Source: Kiritimatiellia bacterium (GTDB taxonomy: Bacteria > Verrucomicrobiota > Kiritimatiellia > UBA8416 > YA12-FULL-48-11). From it: a stretch of 64,000 nucleotides of DNA. Positions 28,170 through 36,836 of this stretch are shown here, one piece after another. The notes under the pieces are model-generated. The model searched no databases, had not been told where the DNA came from, and was given only the letters and a program-made list of their open reading frames with translations. The position numbers and the translations under genes are program-made. Positions within the stretch are counted from its first letter, which is position 1, and the number at the start of each line of letters is the position of its first letter. Location of the stretch: NCBI GenBank assembly GCA_028716365.1, contig JAQUPZ010000004.1, positions 1 through 64,000 of the forward strand, in the 5' to 3' direction.

Positions 28170-29270
28170 ATGTCCATTTTGACTATTAAACCGGCAGACA
28201 AATGCACTTACGATCTGGTTTCGCTCGGTGAAGTAATGCTCCGTTTTGACCCGGGCGAGGGAAGAATACGGACTGCCCGGTCATTCAAAGTATGGGAGGG
28301 TGGCGGCGAATACAACGTTGCACGCGGATTGCGCCGGTGTTTCGGAATGAGAACAGCGCTGGTGACGGCATTTGCTGACAATGAAACAGGCCGACTGCTT
28401 GAAGATTTTATACTGCAGGGTGGCGTTGCGACGTCATTGATCAAGTGGGTCCCGTTTGACGGAATAGGGCGTAATGTCCGTAATGGACTGAATTTCACTG
28501 AGCGCGGGTTTGGAGTTCGCGGTGCAGTGGGATGTTCGGATCGCGGCAATACTGCTGCCTCTCAGATGAAACCTGATGATGTCGATTGGGACAATCTTTT
28601 TGGTGAAGTTGGTGTACGATGGCTGCATACAGGGGGCATCTTCGCAGGTTTGTCGGAAACAACGGCAGAAGTTATCATCGAGGCGACAAGTGCAGCCAGA
28701 CGCCATGGGACAATCGTGTCATACGACCTTAACTACCGGCCATCGCTTTGGAAAACTATCGGCGGAAAAGCAAGAGCACAGGAAGTCAACCGGCGAATAG
28801 CGAAGAATGTCGATGTTATGATCGGTAATGAAGAAGATTTTACAGCGTCACTCGGGTTTGAAGTGGAAGGCGTCGATTCAAATCTTGCCAGTCTCGAAGT
28901 GGAAAAGTTCAAGCACATGATCAGCCGGGTGGTTGAGGAATATCCTAATTTCAAGGTCGTAGCGACAACTCTTCGCTCGGTCAAGACTGCAACCGTCAAC
29001 AACTGGGGTGCGATCTGTTGGGCTGGTGGCAAGTTTCATGAGGCAACCTACAGGGAAAACCTGGAAATCCTGGACAGGGTGGGTGGCGGCGACAGTTTTG
29101 CGTCCGGCCTGATCTACGGACTAATTACCACAAATGATGCAAATAAGGCTGTCAACTATGGCGCCGCACATGGTGCACTGGCCATGACAACACCAGGCGA
29201 TACTTCGATGGCGATAAAAGCAGAAGTCGAAAAACTTATGGGCGGCGGCAGTGCCCGGGTTGAACGATAA
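28170..29270 (+). CDS. PfkB sugar kinase, 2-keto-3-deoxygluconate kinase-like
   Basis: The start is at ATG 28170 (366 residues), because AAGGAGA lies directly upstream; the ATG at 28152 precedes that site. The protein is cytoplasmic and of the ribokinase/PfkB fold. It begins YDLVSLGEVMLRFDPG, has the sugar-contact GGGEYNVARGLRR segment, and ends with VGGGDSFASGLIYG, the anion-hole/catalytic-Asp motif. The closest recognisable subgroup is KdgK (2-dehydro-3-deoxygluconokinase), suggesting a role in uronate or deoxy-ketoacid breakdown. It is the last gene of the run from 14977 and convergent with the next gene, 16 bases away. Confidence 0.8.
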   Translation: MSILTIKPADKCTYDLVSLGEVMLRFDPGEGRIRTARSFKVWEGGGEYNVARGLRRCFGMRTALVTAFADNETGRLLEDFILQGGVATSLIKWVPFDGIGRNVRNGLNFTERGFGVRGAVGCSDRGNTAASQMKPDDVDWDNLFGEVGVRWLHTGGIFAGLSETTAEVIIEATSAARRHGTIVSYDLNYRPSLWKTIGGKARAQEVNRRIAKNVDVMIGNEEDFTASLGFEVEGVDSNLASLEVEKFKHMISRVVEEYPNFKVVATTLRSVKTATVNNWGAICWAGGKFHEATYRENLEILDRVGGGDSFASGLIYGLITTNDANKAVNYGAAHGALAMTTPGDTSMAIKAEVEKLMGGGSARVER

Positions 29271-29286
29271 AATTCTACTTCCAGTA

Positions 29287-31554
29287 TCAAAGGACTTTGG
29301 CCTGTTCAAAGAGACGGACTACTTCAGTTCGCTTCAATCCTTCACATTTGATGTAGCGTCGATCATTTAAAGGAAACGTTGCTTTACCCGCCTGCACTTC
29401 CACCCTTTGTACGCCTCCAGCCAGTTCCTGGAAAAGTTCGAACTTGCCTGTGCTGACCGGCGCTTCCAGTTTGCCTTCACCTGTTGGATGCCAGTAAACG
29501 ACCCACGGGGTTCCCTTCCGTTCAAAAATAAAGGCCCTCACTTTTGCGTCTCCTCCCGCGGCACCCTTGATCTGTTCGTATTCCTGTAGCTCATATTGTC
29601 CTGATTCGTCAACGAGCAGGATATGCTCCCGGTCCCAGTCCTTCATCTTTTCCTTGTCGTCAGATTTGAGCCACTGCTTAACCCGCACATCTTCCCATCG
29701 TTTCAGGACTTCGAGGTTATCGGCGGTACGTGGATGTTTCTCGAATTCCCTTAGATTTCCGCGGAAGGAAACCGGCGAGTTCCAGGCAGCGGCGCGGCTG
29801 GTGACATATTCCAGCATATCAGGTTGCGTGCCGATGGTTTTGGCAGTTGGATTCCAATAACCGATCCATCCAAAATTCAGGCCTGTAAAGTCCTTGGCAA
29901 CGCGCGGAGCTTCCTCTCCGGCATAAGCCCGTGTAGCGTTCTTAATGAGTTCTGGCAGAAAAATATCAAAGGCATTACCGCGGCTCAGAATATGCCAGCT
30001 GAAGTGGGATTTACAGGCACCCTCGGCAAACATTGGCCTGGGTTCCATTGCCTTCCATACGAGCCATTGCGAATGCGAAGTCGTAAACCAGTATGGCGGA
30101 GGAACATCCTCGGCTCCATCGAAGTATGCGAACTCGAATCCAGCCTCCGTGTACAGTTTACCCAGGCGTTCGGCGACCTCCGCTTGAATCGATGTCTTTG
30201 GATCATAAACACCTATGACTCCCGCAACCTCACCGAGCAGGCCGAACTTCTCACCTCGCCGGTGAGCGGCAGGTTTTGTTTTGAAGATACCCCGCTTGCA
30301 TCCAGTGAAAACATATGGCCGGGTAATTGTGAATGAATCGTACTGAATAAGTTCGTCATCGATACGCAGGTATTTCTCGCATGATACCAGGTCCGACCAT
30401 TCTGGATTTTCTTCAACTTCGATACTTTCTCCTTTTTCGCCGATATCCCCGGCCAGTGTGAATATTTTTTTCAGGTTAAGGCGTGGATCGGGGATTGGCG
30501 TAATATAAGGGTCCATTCCAAAAGTTTTATTATAGTGATGATGAAGACCTGGAATCATACCGGCCTGTTTTATTTTTTTCACGATATCCTGCAAATCGGC
30601 CATACCGCGCGGGTAGTTTTCCCGGAATTCGTAATGGCCCGGGGCCTTGGCGAAGGCCGGGTAATAAATCATGAAAGTCTTGAAACCGCCGCGCTTTGCA
30701 TATTCGATCTGCTTGTCAATGTTCTTGGGATTGACATCGCTTACCCAGTAGTATGAATAAGTATATTCCTTGCGTCGTCGGCTTTCCACACCTCTAGGCA
30801 GACCGTAGTCGTTCTCGACCACGCCGATGCGGTCGAGTAGCTTATCGCCATCCGTGACGATCAATGCCGCTCCCAGTCCTTCGAGTTTCACCTCCATGGT
30901 TGCCGTTGCGTGCAGGATGTGATGACCACGCCGTTCCAACCCGTCAATCATGGGGTAAGGATCGGTGGCAAGAAGATTTACCGCAACATCCTTGTCCCAC
31001 ATTGCATTGATCCATTCGCCGAAGTTTGTGCGGTCTTTTATCGGAAGCTGAATAAAACATGCCTCATCAATCGGGCTGGGTGTCTTTTTCCACTGCACCC
31101 AGTGGTTTGGGATTCCCTTGGATCGGACTTTTTCCAGTTGGAAGCCAATGTAAGAATCGGTTTCCTTGATTCGAATTTCCATGCGATGGTCAATGAGTTC
31201 GAAGTCGACCAGGAGCCGATCACCTTCACGTTTTACTTCTTTGGATGAAAAAGTCTTGAGTTTACAGGGGAACGCCAGTTGCACTTCGCCGTCGTATGGT
31301 CGATATTGCGTCAGCGTGAACATTGGAAGCTGGGCGTCCGGTTCAAGACATTCTTGGCCGGTTCGCTTGTGGATAAGACTCTTGGCAAATCCTTTTCCAG
31401 TGATGAGTAAGCGGAATTCCCTGTTTTCCAGCACGATGTCGCCAGGTTGCTGGACAACAGGTGCGGCTTTAATGGACATGAGCACGGATAATAACAGCAT
31501 TGTGATTACACCGGCAGTAATGTTTTTGGAGTGGAGTAAGAACATTGTTTTCAT
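29287..31554 (-). CDS. Secreted TIM-barrel glycosidase (paralog B, short form)
   Basis: The 755-residue protein has a signal peptide (about 30 residues) and a barrel homologous to the proteins at 21283 and 60517. Shared landmarks are YYPAF...YEFRENYPRGMADLQ, IPGLHHHYN, FAYFDGAEDV (D479) and SRGNAFDI (D530), the two candidate catalytic acids. The same internal insert is present (IDDELIQYD ... GCKRGIFKTKPAAHRRGE). Unlike its paralogs it lacks both the LamG domain and the long CBM tail, ending soon after a small beta domain (GTPWVVYWHPTGEGKLE). A GGAGGA ribosome binding site precedes the ATG. It stands alone on its strand, convergent with the kinase gene and divergent from the esterase gene. Confidence 0.72.
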   Translation of the reverse strand: MKTMFLLHSKNITAGVITMLLLSVLMSIKAAPVVQQPGDIVLENREFRLLITGKGFAKSLIHKRTGQECLEPDAQLPMFTLTQYRPYDGEVQLAFPCKLKTFSSKEVKREGDRLLVDFELIDHRMEIRIKETDSYIGFQLEKVRSKGIPNHWVQWKKTPSPIDEACFIQLPIKDRTNFGEWINAMWDKDVAVNLLATDPYPMIDGLERRGHHILHATATMEVKLEGLGAALIVTDGDKLLDRIGVVENDYGLPRGVESRRRKEYTYSYYWVSDVNPKNIDKQIEYAKRGGFKTFMIYYPAFAKAPGHYEFRENYPRGMADLQDIVKKIKQAGMIPGLHHHYNKTFGMDPYITPIPDPRLNLKKIFTLAGDIGEKGESIEVEENPEWSDLVSCEKYLRIDDELIQYDSFTITRPYVFTGCKRGIFKTKPAAHRRGEKFGLLGEVAGVIGVYDPKTSIQAEVAERLGKLYTEAGFEFAYFDGAEDVPPPYWFTTSHSQWLVWKAMEPRPMFAEGACKSHFSWHILSRGNAFDIFLPELIKNATRAYAGEEAPRVAKDFTGLNFGWIGYWNPTAKTIGTQPDMLEYVTSRAAAWNSPVSFRGNLREFEKHPRTADNLEVLKRWEDVRVKQWLKSDDKEKMKDWDREHILLVDESGQYELQEYEQIKGAAGGDAKVRAFIFERKGTPWVVYWHPTGEGKLEAPVSTGKFELFQELAGGVQRVEVQAGKATFPLNDRRYIKCEGLKRTEVVRLFEQAKVL

Positions 31555-31669
31555 ATTTTTCCTCCGAAAGACAGTATCCAGTATACAGAATTCGACAGTC
31601 TGAATGTTGCAGGAAAATGATTGTTAGTCAATTACGACTATGGCATAAAAACAGAAACATAAGGCCAAA

Positions 31670-32716
31670 ATGCAAGTTATTGTAATTTGGATGTCGTTAC
31701 TCGTGTTGGCCTCTGCCGCACCGCAGAGCATGCAGGATCCTGTCAACCTCAGCTACCAAAACTATCATTTTCAGGTGATGAAGGACTTGAAGCCGGAGCT
31801 GGCCTTCACGGAAGGCTCTGACGTGAAGAAGTGGCAAGCGATACTGCGAGCAAAGTTGCGGGAGTTGATTGCGGTTCCTTTAGACTGGGACCATAAAGTT
31901 GAAGCCCAAATCACGCACATTGGCGAAACCGATGACTACACTCATGACGAAGTCACTTTCTCTGCCGAGCCGGGTTGCAACATCGTCGCCTATCTTGTGA
32001 AGCCAAAGAAAGCGAAATCGCCATATCCTGTCATGCTTTGTCTGCAAGGGCACAACAAAGACGGTATCAAGACATCCATGAATCCAGAAGCCAAAGGCGG
32101 GCGCAATTTTGCGTTGTGGGCGATTCGTTATGGCTGGGCCGCAATTGCATTAGAACAGCGCGGCTATGGAAAGCGCGCTGGTAGCGGATGCCAGATCGAG
32201 GCTATGAAGGCTCTTATGGTTGGCAAACATATCGTTGGTGAGCGCGCCTTTGATGTTATGCGAACCATAGACTTTATCGAAACCCAGAAAGATTTGGACC
32301 CGCATCGTATCGGCAGTATGGGAAATTCCAGTGGCGGGACAACTACGTTTTACGCAGCCTGTCTGGATCCACGTATTCGCCTGGCCGTGGTGTCCTGTTC
32401 ATTCTGTACCTTTGAACAATCGTGGATGGAACGTACGCATTGCCCATGCGGTTACATTCCTGGAATATTAAAATTCGCAGATATGCCTGATCTTGCAGGT
32501 TTGATTGCTCCACAACATTTGCTGATCGTAGCCGGAAGGGATGATACTTTGGCCAAATTGTCGGGAGTTCAGGAGGGATTCACTCGTGTACAAACCATAT
32601 TCAAAGCGGCTGATTGCCTGAACAATGTCAAACTGATCGTTGGCGAAGGAGGCCACGATTTCTACCCCGCGCAGGCATGGCCGGAAATTAATAAAATCCG
32701 TGAGTCTTGGAAATAA
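31670..32716 (+). CDS. Secreted alpha/beta hydrolase (acetyl esterase-like)
   Basis: This 348-residue protein has a short N-terminal signal (VIVIWMSLLVLASAA) and one alpha/beta-hydrolase domain. The nucleophile elbow is GNSSGG (segment GSMGNSSGGTTTF); the Asp is in AGRDDTLAK and the His in GEGGHDFYP. The fold and length fit the abhydrolase/AXE-like esterases found with glycan hydrolases. An AAGG site lies 5 bases before the ATG. The next gene begins 37 bases downstream on the same strand and may share its transcript. Substrate unknown. Confidence 0.78.
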   Translation: MQVIVIWMSLLVLASAAPQSMQDPVNLSYQNYHFQVMKDLKPELAFTEGSDVKKWQAILRAKLRELIAVPLDWDHKVEAQITHIGETDDYTHDEVTFSAEPGCNIVAYLVKPKKAKSPYPVMLCLQGHNKDGIKTSMNPEAKGGRNFALWAIRYGWAAIALEQRGYGKRAGSGCQIEAMKALMVGKHIVGERAFDVMRTIDFIETQKDLDPHRIGSMGNSSGGTTTFYAACLDPRIRLAVVSCSFCTFEQSWMERTHCPCGYIPGILKFADMPDLAGLIAPQHLLIVAGRDDTLAKLSGVQEGFTRVQTIFKAADCLNNVKLIVGEGGHDFYPAQAWPEINKIRESWK

Positions 32717-32753
32717 TAGGATCTTAACGTAACTGCAAAAAGGAAAATCTAAC

Positions 32754-34538
32754 ATGAAAATTACAGTATACGTGCTTGTCATTGCGTTCATGTCAAACTT
32801 TGTTGTTCCGGTAAACGGACAGGAAGTTCAAAAGCCACAGAAACTGGTTAGGGTTGGTGCTGTTGCGTTATCATGGGCTGATGGTGATCGTAATCTGAAA
32901 CATGTACTGGAGCTTTTGGAACAGGCGGTGGAACAGCATGCTGATATTGTCTGTCTGCCGCAGGAATGTGTGATTACAGATGGTGGTGAAAAGGCCAAAG
33001 AAGCACTGTCGGCTATCGCAAAAATCGCGGCTTCAAATAAAATGTATATTGTTGCCAATTTGCGCGAGAAAGAAGCGGATAAACTTTTCCTGACGTCGTA
33101 TTTGATTGGTTCGGATGGAAATACCATTGGCAAGTACCGAAAGACACATCGTATGCCGGATGAGTCGATTGCTTTGGGTGACCAGTTACCGGTTTTTGAC
33201 ACTGCCTTCGGGAAAGTTGGTTTGATGATTGGCAGTGATCATTTTTGGCCGGAGATACCGCTCGTATTGGCTCTTCAGGGTGCTGAGTTAATCCTTTGTT
33301 CAAACTATCCGGAGGCCGTACCTCAATCGGCGCCGATGGATGTGAAAATGAGGGTTCGGGCGATGGATAATCATGTAACCATGGTATCTGCCGATTATGT
33401 CGGAAATTTACCATATTTTTGCAGTAACCATCCGGGATATACAGGAGAACCACTGGGGCGAAGTTGTATTATCGACCGGTCAGGCATAGTTCTGGCCGAT
33501 ACCGGTTTCAAGGAAGGGGTGGTAGTTGCCCAGGTTGATCTACATCGCACGAAACACATCTATAATCTTACTTTTCACGAAGACAGGAAGTTGTTTCACT
33601 ATTTGTCCGATCCCAATATCAAATCACAGATGCCGAATGCCACGAAACGGAAGATACGAGTCAATATTGCCCAGGTCTTTGGCAACCATGGCCCGAACCC
33701 TGATCCAAATTCCGTATTTGCAAAAATCATCGATGATGCTGGGAACCGCGGCGGAGATGTGATTGTGATGTCGGAATTTGGCATGAGAACCGACGATGAG
33801 AAGGGAAAGAAAACATTGGCCTTGGTGGCGGAGAAGGCGTTGAAATATAAAACCTACATCATCATTGGTGGTCTACACGATCCTAATATACCTGATAAAA
33901 ATGGACGCGCGACATCATGGGCTTATCTTTGGGATCGAGCAGGCAAAGTTGTTGGCAAATATCGTATTTCCCAGTATGGACTCAGCAAAGAATTACCAGT
34001 GTTCCAGACTGATTTCGGGGTGGTTGGAATAATCCTTTGTGGAGACATCTATTCAATGGAAATCAGTCGTGCCCTTGCGATACAGGGAGCAGAGATTATC
34101 TTCTGTCCATCACAATCTTGGGCTCCGTCAGGGACTTTCAATCTCTGGATGCAGCAGGTACGTGCGATTGACAATGGAGTATATATGGCCGCAGTCCACT
34201 TCCCATTTTCCGACAGCGGGCAGCGCAGTTATGTCATCGATCCTTATGGGCATGTCTTGGCGGCAACGCCGTTTTGGAGTGAGGGGGTTGTCACGGCCGA
34301 TGTAGACTTGGATGCGGGACAGATATGGTTTGCTAGAACCGATAAGCCCGGGCGGGCAGGGCAAAAGGGTTATATGTCCGGTTATTATCCGAAGACTATT
34401 CCTGATAAAAGGACTGATCTTCGTTCGGTACTTCTGGCAGGCAGGCGTCCGGAGTTGTACAGGATTATCCCAGAGAAATCGCTGGCTGATCGGGATTTTC
34501 CAGATGAGCTGAAAGACCGTATGGGTTTTCCTCGTTGA
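32754..34538 (+). CDS. Secreted tandem carbon-nitrogen hydrolase (nitrilase fold) with split catalytic residues
   Basis: The 594-residue product has a signal peptide and two consecutive nitrilase-superfamily domains (about 30-300 and 300-560). The superfamily uses a Glu-Lys-Cys triad. Domain 1 has Glu (LPQEC, E71) and Lys (GKYRKTH, K130), but the Cys position reads IGSD, with Gly160. Domain 2 has Glu (SEFGM, E341) and Cys (ILCGD, C429), but the Lys position reads GKYRISQ, with Ile405. Neither domain alone has a complete triad. The surrounding motifs are otherwise well kept, so this is not random decay. Activity could be lost, changed, or arise across the two domains. Substrate unknown. Confidence 0.85.
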   Translation: MKITVYVLVIAFMSNFVVPVNGQEVQKPQKLVRVGAVALSWADGDRNLKHVLELLEQAVEQHADIVCLPQECVITDGGEKAKEALSAIAKIAASNKMYIVANLREKEADKLFLTSYLIGSDGNTIGKYRKTHRMPDESIALGDQLPVFDTAFGKVGLMIGSDHFWPEIPLVLALQGAELILCSNYPEAVPQSAPMDVKMRVRAMDNHVTMVSADYVGNLPYFCSNHPGYTGEPLGRSCIIDRSGIVLADTGFKEGVVVAQVDLHRTKHIYNLTFHEDRKLFHYLSDPNIKSQMPNATKRKIRVNIAQVFGNHGPNPDPNSVFAKIIDDAGNRGGDVIVMSEFGMRTDDEKGKKTLALVAEKALKYKTYIIIGGLHDPNIPDKNGRATSWAYLWDRAGKVVGKYRISQYGLSKELPVFQTDFGVVGIILCGDIYSMEISRALAIQGAEIIFCPSQSWAPSGTFNLWMQQVRAIDNGVYMAAVHFPFSDSGQRSYVIDPYGHVLAATPFWSEGVVTADVDLDAGQIWFARTDKPGRAGQKGYMSGYYPKTIPDKRTDLRSVLLAGRRPELYRIIPEKSLADRDFPDELKDRMGFPR

Positions 34539-34651
34539 GTTCACTTGACGTATTTCGACGTGTTAATTGCAAATTCAATCGTTGTAAATAAAAGGTTACG
34601 CATTTCGGCGCAAAACTTTCGTGTGATATGGTCTTTCCGGCTGTGTTGTTC

Positions 34652-34684
34652 CATGTGCCACGTATGCGTATACAGTGGCACATG
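34652..34684. terminator. Hairpin with 10-base perfect arms
   Basis: CATGTGCCAC (34652-34661) and GTGGCACATG (34675-34684) are perfectly complementary inverted repeats, with a further GTAT/ATAC pairing in the loop. It lies about 115 bases past the nitrilase stop. There is no T-tract, so it is not a textbook Rho-independent terminator; it may instead be a repeat element. Confidence 0.4.
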
Positions 34685-34899
34685 AAACGCCTTGCCGGCC
34701 GGAGTTTTAAGAGAAACTCCTTAAGGCCATCTGACACGAAATATTTACGCTGATCGAAATGCGTAACCAGGTTTACATGGCGCAAAAGCGCCAACTAATT
34801 CAGTTTTTTGTTCCGACATGCGTTGCAGCATGGCGGTGTAAACACGGCGCGAATTGGGATGTCCGTAGTTCCGGGTTCGGACGTAGGACCAAGACGGGA

Positions 34900-34999
34900 A
34901 TGCGTTAGCTTGTCCCGAATCCAAGGCGTCTGAAGTCCAAGGTATATTTTTTGTATCCGTGGACTTCAGCAACACAGGAGGCGGGACAAGCTAACGCAT
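34900..34999. repeat. Nested palindromic repeat element (about 100 bases)
   Basis: The outer arms at 34900-34917 and 34982-34999 are 18-base perfect inverted repeats. The left arm starts ATGCGTTAGC and ends TTGTCCCG. A second perfect pair sits inside: CTGAAGTCCA (34930-34939) and TGGACTTCAG (34960-34969). The core GCGTTAGC also occurs in the hairpin array at 60446-60498. Such elements are typical of REP-like, RAYT-mobilised sequences, and both copies lie between convergent genes. A bidirectional terminator role is possible. Confidence 0.65.
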
Positions 35000-35063
35000 G
35001 ATCTGTTTTGACCAATTCGCGTCGCTCTTTAATTTATAATCATCAGGCTCGTTGGTCAGATAA

Positions 35064-36566
35064 TTATTTCGATATAGCACGGCGTAGAAAATTGTGTGTG
35101 ATTTTCTGGACGCGTTCGTCGGGACCGTGTGGACGGCTCCAGTGCGACCAGGGCAGTGTATGGCCCGGCGGCATGCTCAGGTCCTGACACCAGAAAATCG
35201 TGGCAGCATTGAATATGAAATTACCTTTTGGACCTGGATAAACCACTGCAGTCCATGTCTGTGGTCTCTCACCGCCTTGCCATGCGGTTCCCGTGGCCAC
35301 AATTTCAAGGCCGGGGATTGGCGGCGGATTACCATGATATTCCCAACCGATCAAGCCTGGAATACGATCACCTTTCTTCATGCCGGTACCTTTGAAAATC
35401 CAGTGTTCCGGTTTGCCGACGATCCAATCACCACCGCCGTTGACAGGATCGATATTGCGGGCACCCATGAGATATCCTTCATCGGGACCATGTTCCGGGA
35501 AAGGACCGTGCTTCTTGTCCCACTCAATTGCATTCTCATTAGTTCCACCGTAGGGGCCACCGCGGAAGATGATACGGTTTGGCACACCACTGCTGCTCGC
35601 GCGGAACGGAGTGACCCAGCAGATGGCGTTTCCGGAAAGGAACATAAGCGATACACCTTCGTCGCGCATCTTCTCGACGCTACGGAACTGGCGGATGTCC
35701 CAATACTCGTCGTGACCGACACTAATGAAGAGCTTGCATTTCAATCCACGATCGGGCGAAAGCATATCACTGTTCGAACAATAAGTTACATCGTAACCGT
35801 TTTCTTCAAGGAAATAGGCTAGAGGTTGCTCAAACGACAGGAATTCCCCGGAACCGACAGACAACGGGTCATTTACAATCCCGGTGTATTGTGATTGACG
35901 TCCATAAGGCCGGTCAAAACTTACATCAGCCCATGGTCCCTGGCCACCTTTGGGATGGGTGTAAACGGAATATTTGCTTGGCCAGCGGTTATAAGCCTGC
36001 CATGTGTTATCGGAACACTGGAAGAGAATATCGGCTGGACGATTATCACGTACGATGAATATGACATAGCTCTGCCAGTAGGAATTAGTGGGCGCTTCGG
36101 GCAATGTGGTCAGTCGGCCCAGATAAACACCACTGATCCAGTCCTTCGGGATAGTGAGCTGTGTTGTCGATTCCCAACGGCATTCGTGAATGTCCTTTGG
36201 GCCGGGTTTTGGTATTTCCTGGGCTTTTCCCTGGAATGGGCCGAGTTTTTTCATCAACCGGGCGCCTTTTCCACCGTAGTAGCCCGTACGGAAGATTTCG
36301 ATTTCAAACTTTCGTGGCGGGTCGGTAGCCACCATGATATCAATCGTTTCGCCAGCCATCACGCTTTGCCTCGAACAATAACCCTCAATCCATGGTGAAC
36401 GGAAATTATTACCATCTGTACGGACACGTGTGAGCTGCCAGTCGGAAGAGCCCGGTTTCTTGTTTTCTTTGCGAATAACGTTGGCGGCGTCAGCCATTAA
36501 TGGCAGAAAGGTCACAATTGAAAGCGCAAAAACGGTCTTTATTATGTATTTGTATAGTGTGTTCAT
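35064..36566 (-). CDS. Secreted N,N-dimethylformamidase beta-subunit-like protein
   Basis: The 500-residue product has a signal peptide (TVFALSIVTFLPLMADA). It resembles the C-terminal domain of the large subunit of N,N-dimethylformamidase (DmfA2-like). Landmarks are WIEGYCSRQSVMAGETI, IEIFRTGYYGGKGARL, DNTWQAYNRWPSKYSVY, CKLFISVGHDEYWD and MFLSGNAICW. Proteins of this type occur without the small subunit in many bacteria and probably act on other amides or bind glycans. No small subunit is encoded nearby. GGAGAATC precedes the ATG. The gene stands alone, divergent from the radical SAM gene across 270 bases. Confidence 0.75.
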   Translation of the reverse strand: MNTLYKYIIKTVFALSIVTFLPLMADAANVIRKENKKPGSSDWQLTRVRTDGNNFRSPWIEGYCSRQSVMAGETIDIMVATDPPRKFEIEIFRTGYYGGKGARLMKKLGPFQGKAQEIPKPGPKDIHECRWESTTQLTIPKDWISGVYLGRLTTLPEAPTNSYWQSYVIFIVRDNRPADILFQCSDNTWQAYNRWPSKYSVYTHPKGGQGPWADVSFDRPYGRQSQYTGIVNDPLSVGSGEFLSFEQPLAYFLEENGYDVTYCSNSDMLSPDRGLKCKLFISVGHDEYWDIRQFRSVEKMRDEGVSLMFLSGNAICWVTPFRASSSGVPNRIIFRGGPYGGTNENAIEWDKKHGPFPEHGPDEGYLMGARNIDPVNGGGDWIVGKPEHWIFKGTGMKKGDRIPGLIGWEYHGNPPPIPGLEIVATGTAWQGGERPQTWTAVVYPGPKGNFIFNAATIFWCQDLSMPPGHTLPWSHWSRPHGPDERVQKITHNFLRRAISK

Positions 36567-36619
36567 AATGATTCTCCTGTGGTTTCGAAATATGAGTAAA
36601 TGTTAATCAATACCATAGA

Positions 36620-36630
36620 TTCTTCAAGAA
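36620..36630. promoter_or_regulatory. TTCTTCAAGAA palindrome upstream of the DmfA2-like gene
   Basis: This perfect 5-1-5 inverted repeat lies 54 bases before the start of the minus-strand DmfA2-like gene. Near-identical sites occur at 63569-63579 (TTGTTCAAGAA) and 63687-63697 (TTCTTCAAGTA), between the barrel glycosidase and the terminal oxidoreductase gene. Recurrence upstream of export-signal genes suggests a shared operator, but only three sites are seen and no regulator is assigned. Confidence 0.3.
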
Positions 36631-36836
36631 CCAAAAAATAGATTTCACCACACTATGAAGTAGATCCAATATCGTCAGATAAAAACTTTCTTGTCAAAAA
36701 TGTCACATATGATAAAATTTTTAATAATCGAGTGAGGTCGAAACGATCCGTGGTATGTGTAGAGGTAGGATCAATAGGAAAATCGGCTTATCTTGAGAAA
36801 GGTATATTTGCCTAAGCAAAATAGTGGTTTTGGTGT

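Larger units (their letters stand above)
34539..35063. other. Non-coding convergent intergenic region rich in inverted repeats
   Basis: This 525-base stretch lies between the convergent nitrilase and DmfA2-like genes. No credible gene was found; short frames on either strand have no ribosome binding site or recognisable domain. It holds a hairpin (34652-34684) and a larger nested palindrome (34900-34999), both listed separately. Between them, GGAGTTT and AACTCC around 34700 form a smaller hairpin. The region looks like a repeat or transcription-termination site. Confidence 0.6.

Noticed and set aside
34465..34794. 109-codon minus-strand frame reaching into the intergenic region
   Set aside because: It overlaps the end of the nitrilase gene and passes through a hairpin; no domain or ribosome binding site was seen. 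A decayed transposon piece cannot be excluded.
35094..35822. 242-codon frame on the plus strand
   Set aside because: Shadow of the DmfA2-like gene; no leader, ribosome binding site or recognisable motif.
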